The notes under the pieces: generated by a model
Seen by the model: only the letters and a program-made list of their open reading frames with translations
Databases searched by the model: none
What the model was told of the DNA's origin: nothing
Translations under genes and position numbers: made by a program
In this document: positions 23,949-36,352 of the stretch, one piece after another
Numbering within the stretch: position 1 is the stretch's first letter
Layout of the letters: every line of letters begins with the position of its first letter
NCBI GenBank assembly: GCA_023159155.1
Contig: JAJNNX010000011.1
Coordinates: 930,001 to 994,000, forward strand
From: Ustulina deusta
Lineage: Eukaryota; Ascomycota; Sordariomycetes; Xylariales; Xylariaceae
Direction of reading: 5' to 3'
DNA: 64,000 nucleotides

Positions 23949-26594
23949 ATGGCCTCAATGCGGTCTTTCGCTCATTTCTCCTGGGTGCTTTGTTTCATTA
24001 GCATCTTGCACCTCACCACAGCTCAGTCATTTCAGTATGTGTTCGACGACTCTCTTCCAGGCACGACCCTCACAGATGAATGCTCTGCGGCGTTGACCAA
24101 GAACATCTCCTGTGATCCGTGGGTTTCACACTTCCGCTCAAGTGGATATTATGATCCCAACGGTCTGAAGAGCGTCTGTACGGCGAGTTGTCAGCAAGCT
24201 ATCCAAGACTATCATACCGGGCTTATCAGCAGCTGCGCAGGGTTGTCATATAACTACACTGATACCACGTATCTGCCCATCGATGCTATAGGTGCCTTGC
24301 TCGACTACACCTATACGCTTGTCTGCCTCCAAGATAGCGGCAGATTTTGTAACTACGTGGCTTATGAATCTTCGTTGCAAGCGGACCCTGACGTGGCCGC
24401 TATTCTCGGTGAGTGAGTGTAAAGCGGAGAAAACCATGATGAGAAGAAGAGGAATCGCTCAGATATGTTTCAGGGCAACCATCTAGGAACGAGACCATCT
24501 CGCCATGCGATATTTGTCTCGTCAAGCAATCCCAACTCCAGGCGGGATCTCCCTTCGACGGTGGTGAAGACTTGGTCACAGAGTATGACGCCCTCACAAG
24601 CAGCTGCTCAGTGACTGGTATGCCAGTGACCACGACTACCTTGTCGTCTAGCTCCGTGTAAGATTATTGGATTCCCCCACCCCCCCATAGTCTGTGATAT
24701 TTGCTCTAACAAGAGACCAGAACCACTACACCCTCACCCAGCCCAACGTGTGCAGGAAACGTCTACAAGGTTTCGCCGCAGGATTCATGTCGTTCCATTG
24801 CCGAGAGCCAAGGTATCAGTGTTGGTTGGCTTGTCATCGGTAAGCTCGAAACCTTCACCAGCCAGGACGCTCGCTTTAGTTCAGGAGATGAACAGAACTA
24901 AACCTCAATAGATAATGGTCTCAATGCGTATTGCGCTGGATTCAACGCTACAGGCTCTCTGTGCATACAGGATACTTGTGACACGTATACTGTCAAAACG
25001 AATGACACCTGCTCTTCCATCGCGAAGTCTCATAACGTCACGACGTCGCAGATCATCAGCTGTATGAGCACCTTCTCAGCTCATCACCTCCAGGCTAACT
25101 TAAGCAAGATGTTTGAGCTAAGTATAAATATACTGCAGGGAATCCCATCTTCGACTCGTCATGCAGCAACATCGCTCTATCTCTGAACGACAGTATCTGC
25201 ATCAGCAAGCCGGGCAGACCCTACGCAAGTCCCACCGTGACGATACCAGTCGTCACAAGCTTCACGACGGCGGCTCCCGTGCCGACAGACATCGCCACCA
25301 ACACGACGCAGAACTGCGGCAAGTTCTACGAGGTCCAGCTGGGCGACTACTGCAACCTAGTCTGTCTCAAGTTCAACATAAACCTCAATGACTTCCTGTT
25401 CCTCAACCCGTCCGTCAACGTCAACTGCACCAACCTGTTCGCCGAGGAGAGCTACTGCGTCGTGCCCGTCGGCGACCTGACGAGCTACCCCGGATACCCG
25501 GGGTACGTGGCGCCGAGCAACGCGACGACAACGTTCGCGTGGTCGGACGCGCCCAAGGCCACGTGGGTCCCGCCGGACTTGAATATCACGGACAACACGC
25601 CGCTTGCGAACGGGACGCGATCGGATTGTTGGCAGTTTACGGATGGGAGCAGCTTACAGCTTCCGATTAATGGTTCGATTTACTCTTCTACCTGTCAGCT
25701 TATCGCTTCGACTTATGGTACATCGTTGGATCAACTGAAGAACTGGTCAGGTCTTCCGTTCCGCTCTGCAGCTTCTGATTACTTCAAGCGCCGACCTAGT
25801 GCTCACTTTATACTAGGAATCCTTCCCTACCTACCAACGAAACCGACTGCTCTTTCGATCCGAGCTTGCGGTATTGTCTCATGGCATATAACCCAGTAGT
25901 CACAGCCTCCACAGCTCCCACTTCGTCAGCAACTCCTGATCAAATAAGGGTAAGTGGATCCCTCCCTCGAGCATCCCGCATGTCTTTCGTCGAGACAATA
26001 TGATTTCATCTTTCAGCTTGCTACGTATCAATGACTCACGCAAAATTCACTATGCAGCCCGGCACCTGGACAAACTGCACAGCCTACCTCGACGTCAACT
26101 TCGGTACCTCGTGCCAAGACATCCTAGACAACTACAACCTCACGATCGCCCAGTTCAGCAGCTGGAACCCCGAGGTCGGCACCCAGTGCGAGAACCTTTG
26201 GGAGGACTACCGGTACTGCGTCTCGCTGACGCAGACGCTCGACGAGGCCGGTGGCGGCAGTGGTAGCAGCGGCAGCGGCACTGCTTCGAGCACTCCTACG
26301 CCTACTACTATGTCTGTGTCGAGCACGACGGCAAAGAGTACGACTACGACAAAAACGAGTAGTACTAGTACCACGGTCGCCATCCCCTCGCCGACGCAGC
26401 CGAACAGTATCGCGAGCAACTGTGATAAGTATCGGATCACCGTCAGTGGGGATTATTGTTATATCTTTGCCCAGGATAACGGGATTACGGTCGATCAGCT
26501 CGCCGATTGGAACACGGTGCTCGGGGCGGGAGGGGCGAATTGTGATACGGAGTTTTGGCTTGGGTATTATTATTGTGTCGGGGTTATGGCTTAA
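23949..26594 (+). CDS. Secreted protein with six LysM-like modules
   Basis: Seven exons close to 729 residues: 23949-24408, 24474-24657, 24721-24839, 24912-25061, 25139-25745, 25817-25949 and 26058-26594. A signal peptide (through about LTTAQ) is followed by a Cys-containing N-terminal region of about 150 residues. Six LysM-like modules then follow, starting near CAGNVYKVSPQDSC, CDTYTVKTNDTC, CGKFYEVQLGDYC, CWQFTDGSS, CTAYLDVNFGTSC and CDKYRITVSGDYC. Several carry the SWNP/NWNP or DWN core. A Ser/Thr-rich linker separates modules five and six. LysM modules bind chitin oligomers. Fungal LysM proteins protect hyphae from chitinases, dampen chitin perception by hosts, or accompany subgroup C chitinases, as here. 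Extracellular location is inferred from the signal peptide. Confidence 0.92.
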
Positions 26595-29161
26595 GGGGAA
26601 GGGGGAGGGAGGAGGGGTTAGAGTTGTGCCTGATAGGTAGGAGAAGACCTGTCTGAGATATCAGGTATGCTATAATATGAGAGGTGATCAACTATGTTTT
26701 ACTCTTGGTTGTGAAATGTAAATTGGTGTGAAAAGGGGGTGAGAAAAAAAGCACACCAACACTCCCTTACAAGGTTATCACAGCCTGTTCGAAATATCCA
26801 ATAGAACATTGATATCAGGGAGGCCTATTTTCATCTATTAGGATGCTCTCCGGCTAGATTCGGGGCTGCGGGAAAATCTGGCGCCTGGCCGGTGCGACGG
26901 GGGTTGTCCGGCATCGTGCCTGGATAGCCGGGATGCGGCTTACCCATATCAGCGCTGCTATAATTAGGTAACATCCGCTACCCAATTGGAGGACCTAACC
27001 TGTGGCAGCAAAGTCTTTGAACAGTAACCTAAGTCATTATTATTTCTTCAGTTTTAGGTTATATGCCACTCCACTTCCTTGCTAGTTATATCTGTCGGAG
27101 CTAGATGCCTCCATACTTGATCCAGGGAGTGACGGCGCGTTGATGTGAAGCTCGAGTGAATGGCCAAACCAGCCCTCAGTCCTAGACAAACCCAGGTCTA
27201 TATGGGTCGCGTCAGGCTGGGCGATCCTTCATAGATACCTCACAGGGTTCCCTTTCCCAAAGGGCATCGGCTCGTGATACTGCTGTACAGCTGTGAAATT
27301 GCGGGTTGAGAACTCACAGAAAGTTAGATCGCACGCACAGTAGTTCTCATGTTGCAAAGCGTTTTTCGAGCCTATCGCTTCGAGTATCTCCTCAAATGCC
27401 AACTGCTTGGCTGGCCAGTCCCCGATCTGCGAACAGGCCTGCCAGATGCGGTTCGGGCGGAGATTCTGGTGTCCGGCTTTCTCTAACTGTTCCATGAGCT
27501 CGGTTGGATCAACCGACGACAGAGTAACCAAGGGCGGATTTAAGATTCCGGTAACGGTATTTGAAATTATAGAAGAAAGTAATAGCAGTCTTACGAAATC
27601 TAAAAATTTGTGCTAGAGATCCTGGGTTATGTGCTGGAGTCCTGGCTGCGAGGAATCGACAAGAGAAATAGATGAGTTAAGGGACGCGGCCCATGATTAC
27701 GCTGGATCGAGAACCTCCTGCAGCCTCAAACTGTTCACATTGTCTTTGTGCCCCATCTGAGAGCTACGGTGTCAGAGGTGGATGTCCCAGAGTGAAGGTT
27801 GGTCACAGGTAGGTCACTAGCAGGTAGAATTGTATGGGTAAGGGCTCAATATCGAGATATTTTCAAATCTAGGGAGGAGACCGAAGAGACCAAAGCTACA
27901 GGTGCTCCAATGCGTCAAGATCTAGAACTTTATTTTAGTGTTCACTGTCCCTGGTTCTCGCTGATCAACCTAGACTTATCCGATTCTAAACCAATTTTAA
28001 GGTCATCCACTGAGGGTTTTCGTATATAACGAAAAACTTAATCTGTTTCGCGATGATTTAATTATCTACAAGAAGTAGCTCCCGCAGTTAGTAGGAGTAG
28101 AAGTCAGAGCTTCCGTGCTTAAGGGCGGAGACCACAATACGGCTTGGGTATCGCCACCCTAGCTAGCTTGCTACGGTCGCAGAATCAAAAAAGTTACCTT
28201 TGATAGTATGGCTTGGCTTTTGAATCTAGAATGGGACAGAAACCAGAAAGATCTACCTATCTAGCCTTCAACATTGTAGTAACTTGGGGATGGGTTCCCC
28301 CTTTTTTCAGCATCGGAATCATGCAGTAATAACTATATTGAATCGCAGAGATGAATTCGTTGTTCTTCTAGGCTATGGCAATATAAAGGGGTAACCGGCT
28401 TTTGCGGTCTTCTGATGCCATAAACTACCAACGATATTTGACAAGATCTCCCATCACTGCACATTGCGGTTGTTGTTGTTATTGTTACATTTCACGCCAG
28501 GGGGATGCCGTAGCAGCTGGGAAATTGTTGGAAATAATGGATTAGTGTCAGATATGAGGGGTATGATCATAACGGTATTAACCCTCAATAGAAATTTGCT
28601 GTAGACATAAGTCACAACAACAACGAGAGAGACACATCAATACATCTATGCAACCCAACTTATATGACTGGCTTAGGTATATCTGACATTTTCATCTCTA
28701 AGAATCAGGGGTGTGCCAATTTTGGACAGCGTGGGGTGGCCGGACGCAGGGTGCACTTGTTGGCTTTATGGAAAAGGTGCATCCCGATTCCCAAGTTGTT
28801 GGTTTCGTGCTTTCCACTCGCAGGCAGCCCCCCTAGGTAACGACAACTACCAATTGGACGCCTCACCACACTTTTCCTCTGTGGTCGGGTATCTCGCTTT
28901 CCCACCCAACTGAATGGTTGCGGTCTCGTTCGAGCCCCGAAACCCGGCAGGATCTGACATGGCGGGAGAGCTGAAGAGACCGCTTCTGTCTCAAAAGCGA
29001 GAATTGAACCTCTTATATTAAGGACCAGGACCTGCCACCACTTTGGTTATTCGTCTGTTGCCCGCTAGTGTACGCAAGCCCTTAACGCCAGCCAACGCAA
29101 CCCCTCGACGACGTTTCAATGCCCTTGTTTCCAACAATCTAAATCTTCACTAGATCTCACC
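26595..29161. other. Mostly gene-free interval with one HET-like fragment
   Basis: Apart from the HET-like piece at 27229-27531, I see only short frames. Much of 27.9-28.7 kb is AT-rich. The last 250 bp presumably include the nitroreductase promoter. Confidence 0.45.
27229..27531 (-). pseudogene. Fragment resembling the N-terminal lead of HET-domain proteins
   Basis: A 100-codon frame whose end, with C-[ACDLTF]-CEFSTRNFTAVQQYHEP, resembles the stretch that precedes the HET (heterokaryon incompatibility) domain in many fungal proteins. The frame then stops instead of continuing into the domain, and no HET core is found downstream on this strand. I take it as a truncated relic; similarity is from pattern memory and could be mistaken. 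Confidence 0.4.
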
Positions 29162-29918
29162 ATGTCGGCCAACACGGTCAGCCTGTTTGAAGCTATCAAG
29201 CAACGATGCTCGCTGCACACGCTCACTAGCGACGTCAGCATCTCCGATGCGCGCATCCAGGAAATCGTCCGCGAGGGCATTCTTCACGCCCCCACGCCTT
29301 TCAACTGCCAGTCTGGTCGCGCGGTGGTGCTTCTAAACGATGAGCACAAGAAGTTCTGGGACATGGCTCACGACGCGGCCAAGGCTAGTGTGCCTCCGCA
29401 AGCCTTTGAGAAAGCCTTCGAGCCTCGCGTCAAAATGTTCCGCGCCGCCTATGGAACGGTATATCACACCAAGAAGCCGACTAGGCTAGGTGACTTTGCT
29501 GACCTACCTACTTGTGTGCCCAGATTTTGTTCTACGAGAGCCAGGATGCGATCGACAAGGTTGGGGGGAAAGTGCCCATGGTGAAAGCAATGATGCCCCA
29601 ATGTGAGTGGAGGTGATGGTACCTAAGTACCTAGGGATCGCTATGCAAAGGGCCGCTAACGGTCGTGTTACAGGGTCGGAGCACGCTAGCGGGATGCTAC
29701 AGTATTCCGTATGGACGATGCTCTGCGCAGAGGGTCTGGGTGTTAACCTCCAACACTATAGCCCAATGGTGGATGCCCCCACAGCCAAGCAGTGGAATAT
29801 CCCTGCCGACTGGACCCTGAAAGCTCAGATGGTGTTTGGAAAGCCTACGGGACCACGTCTTCAGGAGAAGACGTTCGAGCCAGTTGAAGATGTTAGAATG
29901 AAGGTGTTTGGGGCGTAA
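29162..29918 (+). CDS. Frm2/Hbn1-type nitroreductase family protein
   Basis: Three exons (29162-29458, 29524-29602, 29674-29918) close to 206 residues, the normal size of the fungal Hbn1/Frm2 group. Family features are the FEAIKQRCS start, RIQEIVREGILHAPTPFNCQS with the FMN-contacting Ser/Asn region, the AMMPQWSEHASGMLQY segment joined across the second intron, and GLGVNLQHY near the C-terminus. These FMN-dependent oxidoreductases are soluble and reduce nitroaromatics or quinones in vitro; in yeast they are linked to lipid signalling and oxidative stress. No targeting signal is visible. The intact frame and clean introns indicate a functional gene. Confidence 0.9.
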
Positions 29919-31616
29919 ATAAGAGCCGGCGAGCAAGCAGGGGGTGAACGCCGTGGTGTTTATGACTTATTGGTGTAGATCTAGACCTTCCTTTTAGTTG
30001 ACGGGGCAAATAAGTGAGCGATTAGACTTTCCATTCGGTTATATCGAGTTGGATTCAGTACAAATAGACTCAATCTAACTTAAACACATAATTCTATCCA
30101 AAAGAAGATACGCAATTGCATCTCGTAGGCACCCTTCTCCCTTACTACTTACCAATCATCAACAAATGCCATGATCTTTCCTAGCACTCGGCGAGGAAGC
30201 TGTAGGATTTTAGGTTGGCTCTATTTCTCCATACTGAAAATCCTGAACTGGAGATATATACTAAAAATAGCTACCTAGGCGATAAAAGAATTATGCATGC
30301 AGCTAACTTAATGAACTATAAGCACGTGTCAGTAGGTGTATTAGGCTACAATTTAATATGTCGCCCACTGCATTACAGCTATAATTACCTACTCTAGGAC
30401 CAAATACAGATTTAGTCCTGCTATTAAATAAGGCTTTCGTGGGCTGCTGTTGCCGTAATGAGTGTTCAGGTCTCAGTGCTCGCAACGCTCACAACGCTCA
30501 CAACTCTCAAGCTAGTTCCCGCCTAAACCCTATTGGCGGGGACATTCTTAGCTCAACAGCCATATTGAAATATTGTCCAAAACAAAGAACGAGAAGGGGA
30601 GAACACCTGTCTAACACGGTGGTTGTGACTGTCGCATATTATTGAGTTGGATCGACCTCATCCTCGTGATCCAGAGCACCCTATTCACAAGCACGGCAAC
30701 AAGATGTGGCAGATCAGCTCAGGCCAGGCATACTATGGTTTCGGCGCAGTAACACGAACCTCATGAGATATGTTGCCGTGTGAAGGACGATCAAAGCCTG
30801 TGTTATTGTGTAGCTATAATTCCCTAATATCGGCGAATTTGCGTGCCATCATGAATGTATTCTTTGTCCGTATGGCGTTGCTATCGACTTTTTATTATTT
30901 GGGTTGTATCCACCTTCGGCCTTGGCGCACCCGTGTGAATTGTAGCCAAGATGGAAAACCTTTTCATCTGGTCGAACTGTTGCCGTTATGTAATTATATT
31001 CATGGGGCGGAGTAATATGCAGCCGCCTGAGCACACCAATCGGATCGGTAGCGCGATCTGATAAGATTATCAAGATAATCGTTGGGTTACATTCGGACGC
31101 CACCGGGCGTTAACGGTTCAGACGACTTTCCTTTCCAGGGAACCAAGGCCCTGATCTCGTCAGATCTTGCGGGAGATCTACCCTGTTTTGTCCAGAAACT
31201 ACAAGCGCAGCCTGGGAGTGCGGGGGGGCTTACGAGCTCGGCTAGAACTCGGCCAGCGTCGAAGACTCTGTAGTGGGAATGAATGTGTCAAAAAATACGC
31301 CGATTAGTCTTAACAAGGCCAGCTTACCGCCAGATGACCCAGTCTTCCCTGTGGGACGGCGTCGAGTATTCTTGTAGTGTGCCGACGTACATTTGGGCAC
31401 ACCGTATATATATTCGGGTATATATCATGTCGATCTCATCCCATGTCTCCCAGCCCCCAATCTGTTGATTTTCTGACCCGTTCCTGTGATATTCAGCCAA
31501 TTCGGCCTCCTCTCATAGAATCTTGGGACCAAACAAGCCACAGAGCTGCAACTCGATGCGATAGTTCGATACGATATTACGAGACACTGCACCATAGCCT
31601 TGGATTCAGCTGCACA
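29919..31616. other. Intergenic region upstream of the siderophore transporter
   Basis: No gene recognised. A short imperfect tandem repeat (acaacgctc units) lies near 30483-30510. The part near 31056 carries a cluster of GATA motifs listed separately. Confidence 0.5.
31056..31080 (+). promoter_or_regulatory. Candidate iron-GATA factor (SreA/Fep1-like) site cluster
   Basis: ATCTGATAA at 31056-31064 fits the extended ATCWGATAA element bound by fungal iron-responsive GATA repressors. Two further GATAA cores follow at once: TTATC on the plus strand near 31067-31071 (so inverted) and GATAA near 31074-31078. The cluster lies about 550 bp upstream of a siderophore transporter start codon, a usual target of such repressors. 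Function is inferred from motif and position. Confidence 0.55.
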
Positions 31617-33795
31617 ATGACTCTTTCAATCACCGGGCCTACGTCTTCGAGCCACAGCGATGATCCCGAAAAGCACCCTGCTACCCCTGTCGACAGTGGA
31701 ACTCACGAGCTGAACGATGACGCTGCTTCATCGCAGAACAAGCAAGAAGGTGTAAAGCAAGTCGAGGCGATCACTACCGTATTCTCTAAGAAACTATTGA
31801 TTACCATGTTTATCTTGTGAGCCTCTTCCCTCTTCTGTGGCGCCAAGGCAGGTTGGCTTCGCGGGTTAGCTTGTTTAAATGTATACTTGACGCTGATTTG
31901 TAACTTACTTTCAAGGCTTTATCTTGTATCTTTCGTCGACGCTCTCGCGCAGTCTGTCGGTGACAGCCTCACACCCTATGTCACGTCGTCCTTCGGCCAG
32001 CACGGTCTGCTCACCACCGCCAGTCTCATTGCTAGGATCATCGGTGGCGTTATCAGCTTGACCATCGCCAAGATCATCGACATCTGGGGACGATGCGAAG
32101 GTTTCATCCTTATGGTGGTTGTCACCATCATCGGTGAAATCTTGAAGGCCGTCTCCCACGATGTCGAGTCATTCGCTGCCGGTACAACATTGTATTGGGT
32201 TGGCCACATCGGCATGAACTATGTTATCACCATCATGTTATCCGACATGACAACCCTAAAAAACCGACTGATTATCTTCGGCCTCCAGAATACCCCCGGA
32301 ATTGTCACTGTGTTCGCCGGTTCAAGGATTGCCGAGCTTTTCTATGAACGAGCTCATTTTCGTTGGGCTTTCGGCGCCTTCGCCATTATTCTTGTCGCTT
32401 TCGCTGCTCCAGTTTGCATTGTTTTCGTATGGAGCCAGCGGAAGGCCGTGAAACAAGGTCTTATTCAACCAAGGAGCAGCGACCGTACTACTTGGCAGTC
32501 TGTTAAATACTACGTCGTCGAATTTGATGGTAAGTCGCGTCCCCCTATCTCGCCTGCATCTGTTAATCATTGGGATATCACAATCTAGTCGTGGGTATGT
32601 TTCTGACAGTCTTCGGGTTCGTGCTGCTCTTGCTGCCCTTTAGTCTTACGGGCTATGCGCCATACGGCTGGAGAACCGGATATATTATCGCTATGTTCAT
32701 TCTAGGCGGGGTGCTCCTAACCGCGTTCGTGATCTGGGAGAAATATTTTGCTCCTGTCCAGTACTTCCCCTTCAAATACCTCAAGGACCGTACTATACTT
32801 GGTGCTTGTGGAGTTTACGGCGTCATGTTTCTTTCCATCTTGTGGGTCCCTTCGTACTTTAATTACCACTGATCATTGAGCTGACAAAATACCAACCTAT
32901 TAGTTGCTGGGACGCGTATTACGGGTCATACTTGCAAGTCGTTCATGGCCTAAGTATTACTACTTCTAACTATGTACTCAATGGTCTATCGCTCGCTTCA
33001 AATTTCATCGGTCCATTTGTTGGGTTGTAAGTTGCTCAAGTAAAATGCGACTTGGCCTCACTGACGCTATTGTCAGATTTATTTCGAGAACTGGAGCTGT
33101 TAAATGGGCCGCAATCGGAGGTATTCCCTTTGTTGTCCTAGGAACGGTTCTTCTGGTTGAATTCCGTAAGCCCAGCACGCATGTAGGGCTTCTCGTACTG
33201 TTCCAGATACTCAATGGTATCGGAGACGGCATCTGGACCCCTGTTGCACAGTTGGCTGTGATGTCATCAGTGCCTCATCAACAGGTCGCCGTCGGCCTGG
33301 CCTTATACGGTCTCTTTGGCTCTATTGGATCCGCTGTCGGCAACGCCATCGCCGGTGCCATCTGGAATAACGTTTTGCCGCAAAAGCTGGAAGAATTTCT
33401 CCCAGCAGATGTCAAGGTCAGCACACTGATCTCTTCCATGCCCCTTTTGATGTATCTCGGCGAGATAGGTCGCTTAATCAGATGTATTTTACACCGCTAA
33501 CACTCGAAAACCGTGTTATATTTTACGATAAATAATAGTTACTAACTTCAGAAATCCTAACTAGAACCGGACCGCCGAGATCTTTGGCTCCATCGAAGTC
33601 CAGCAATCGTTCCCCTTCGGTACCCCCGAGCGCGACGCTATTGTTGCCGCGTACGGCGATGTGCAGCGAAAGTTGGTCATCGCCGGGTCGGCTTTCTTGC
33701 CACTTGCTATTTTCTTTATCTTTGTGTGGAAGAACATCAATGTGAAGAAGCTCGAGGCGGCCCACGGGACCCAATCTAAAGGCACTATATTTTAA
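31617..33795 (+). CDS. Siderophore-iron transporter, MFS superfamily (SIT/Mir type)
   Basis: Six exons close to 586 residues: 31617-31816, 31916-32529, 32589-32841, 32904-33026, 33077-33416 and 33565-33795. A hydrophilic N-terminal tail of about 60 residues precedes 12-14 predicted membrane segments. SIT-type signatures are FVDALAQS, TASLIARIIGGVISL, YWVGHIGMNYVITIMLSD, CWDAYYGSYLQVVHGLS and the C-terminal FGTPERDAIVAAYGDVQRK loop. The transporter should import ferric siderophores by proton symport across the plasma or vesicle membrane. The last intron uses a weak donor (gtcagc) but gives the expected join before AEIFGSIEV. Iron regulation is suggested by the GATA cluster upstream. No siderophore synthetase is in the window, so the gene may serve uptake of foreign siderophores. 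Confidence 0.92.
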
Positions 33796-35367
33796 ATCGA
33801 CCGTGTTTCTTGATGAACAAGCACCTTTCGTCGCAAAGACAGGGGGAGATGATCTCCAAACTAGAAGCCAACAATTCGCCTAATTTTCGTCTAGCCACTA
33901 CAGTGGCGGAAAGTAATGATGTATAAAACGTTTGAGATGGCCTATTTGTCTTGTATGGCTGATAACTGTGCTTTTCCCTCAGTTGGAAGGTCACGCTTTC
34001 CCAACCCCAGTACTTCAAGATACAGGATAAAGATCCATGTTAGCCCACACAACGGGACTTGATAGATGAACGCTTTTGAAGCGGAACCAATGGCTTGGCT
34101 TCCTGCTTGTCATATCAATCGGATGACGATATCGTGAGTCTGAAATAACTCGAGCTAGAAAATATTTTCCGATATGCAATTCCCTATACGTACTTACGGT
34201 TGAGGCTGTGCTCATAACGAAGGAGACAAAGTCTCCGGCACACGAGCGGTCCTGCACACATTAACAGTTCCACTCTATCTCTCGCTCTATTCAGCAGACT
34301 CGCGGCACCGCTACTCACTCAATGGCCAATTGGCGTGAGCCATCATCAAGACCATCTATAATACTAGTCTCATCTGCTCCTTTGCCGTCTATCACATCTC
34401 GAATCCTTAGACCCATAACCTAGATACGTTGACCTCTCTGAGAGTTCTGTGATTGTATTTTAGAGAACTCTTCGTGTGTGTCGCAGAACAGAACTGCAGC
34501 ACCATGCCATAGCACAACCAGAAGTATAATGTAGTCAGGTCGGGCTTGTCTCAGTTATTATATACGTACTGTAACAGTAGGACCTAGCACCACCATGGGT
34601 CTAGGGGAGTTTTTCCTTATCAGGATGGAGGTGGGGAGATAGCACTATACTGTATGAATATGAACTTGTCTACAATGATAATGATGAAAGGCCGAGTGCA
34701 GATAAAGATCAGGAGGGCCTGTATCACTGTAAGGAGAATATGAAAATAATTAGGATTCCTTCGAAGCGATGTGTTAGCATGGGGTGTTAGATGGGCTGTT
34801 AGTCCTGGAGATAAAGCTTCCCAGTCAGATAATTCAGTTCCAACTGCTCAAAGCCAACGAAGCTTGTTGGAGGTCTGCAAGTCAGGCCTCGTTCAATTGG
34901 AACCATAAACGTTGCGCTAGTTTGCCTGGATCCAAGTGTACCTTGCGTGACGTTAGGGTAATGATGCATCGTAACGGCCAGACAAATTAGGTTAGACCGT
35001 TGAAAAGGGGGTCTCAGCACGCCGTCTTGCTCATCTCCGTAGCAAGGTAGAGGCACCAAAGACGACGCGTCGGAAATAATCCTGGTGTTCGGGTTGATAG
35101 TTGGTTCGGGTATAAAAACAGCCGCCTGAGAGAATGATGATCATCTTACCAATAGCTATCCTTGAAGTGTTGCCTGTTTAAGCTCGCCGGTACAAGGTGG
35201 GGGGCGACGTATTATTGTTAGATCAAACTGACGTGAGCGAATCTTCTTATTTTAACGGCGCCATCTCCGGCAGTGATCATTTTGAGATGTGAAAATAAAA
35301 GCATCGTCTCACGCTGTTCGTCCTCGAGGATCCGAAATAATATATCACCTCGGCATATTTTAACAAT
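33796..35367. other. Intergenic, no gene seen
   Basis: Short frames only. The 200 bp before 35368 are presumably the SDR promoter. Confidence 0.5.
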
Positions 35368-36352
35368 ATGAATCCAGTTAACACGAAGCCATATCAACTT
35401 CCAGCCGATGCTACTTGGTTTAGTAAGGATCCCCTTTGCTGTTCGTCTACGAGGCTAACGTTGGAGTTATAGTCACCGGGTGCTCCAGTGGCATCGGGCG
35501 TGCCATCGCAGAGCTCGTGGCCAGCAAGCCCGGCCAACGTCTCGTCGCGACGGCCCGTAACCCCTCCAGTCTATCGTACCTTGCAGATAACAACGCAGTT
35601 CTCAAGCTAAGTATGGACGTCGCGTCGCGGGCCTCGGTTGAGAAGGCTTTCGAAGCAGCGGCAGACCACTTTAGAGAAAAGTTTCACATCGACGTCCTCG
35701 TCAACAATGCCGGTATGAGTTGGCAGGCGATACAGAGGCAGCGACGGAGGAGGAAATGCACGACCAACTGGAGACGAATTTCTTCGGCACCATCCGCGCC
35801 GCTACCAACGCCACGAGAGTGATTAGGCAGTCCAAGGACCACCGCGGTGGCATCATCTTCAACATTTCCTCGCTGGCTGGCGTGGCCGCCTTTCCCGGCC
35901 AAGCTTTCTACCACGCAAGCAAGTTTGCGGTGGAGGGCTGGTCGGAGTCTTTCGCGCGAGAGTTACACCCGGACTGGAATAGTTAGTTTGTTGCTGCCCA
36001 CTACCACCTGTTCTTGCGCTAACTCACTCTTTTTCTCGTGGCAGTAAACATCTGCGTGGTCGAGCCTGGGGGTATAAAGACTGAGTTCGAACACGGCAGC
36101 AAGAAGCATACTAAAGTTCACGAGGCTTATGTCGGGGACGAGATGCCTGCACGAAAGCTGGCAGCGTGGGTGAAGAAGGGGGTAGCTAGTGGTGGCGACG
36201 TCCAGCCCTCCGCAGTAGCTGAAATTTTGTATCTCGTGGCGAACCGAAATGAAAGGGTTCCCCTCTGGCTGCCTCTGACTAGCACGGCCGCCCAGCTAAT
36301 AAAGATGACGTTGCAGGCGCGCCTTGATAACTTAGAGGCGGTAAAAGGGTAG
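35368..36352 (+). pseudogene. Short-chain dehydrogenase/reductase (SDR) with a one-base deletion
   Basis: Exons 35368-35422, 35467-35981 and 36045-36352 encode a classical SDR of about 292 residues: cofactor motif TGCSSGIG, NNAG, Ser of NISSLAG and the catalytic YHASK. The reading frame changes directly after NNAG, near 35714. The exon total is 878 nt, one short of a multiple of three, which fits a single-base deletion; upstream and downstream frames each read as normal SDR. Either the gene is recently inactivated or the assembly has an error here. All other catalytic motifs are intact, so loss must be recent. The substrate cannot be told; the family resembles fungal 3-oxoacyl-reductase-like or retinol-dehydrogenase-like SDRs. 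Confidence 0.85.
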
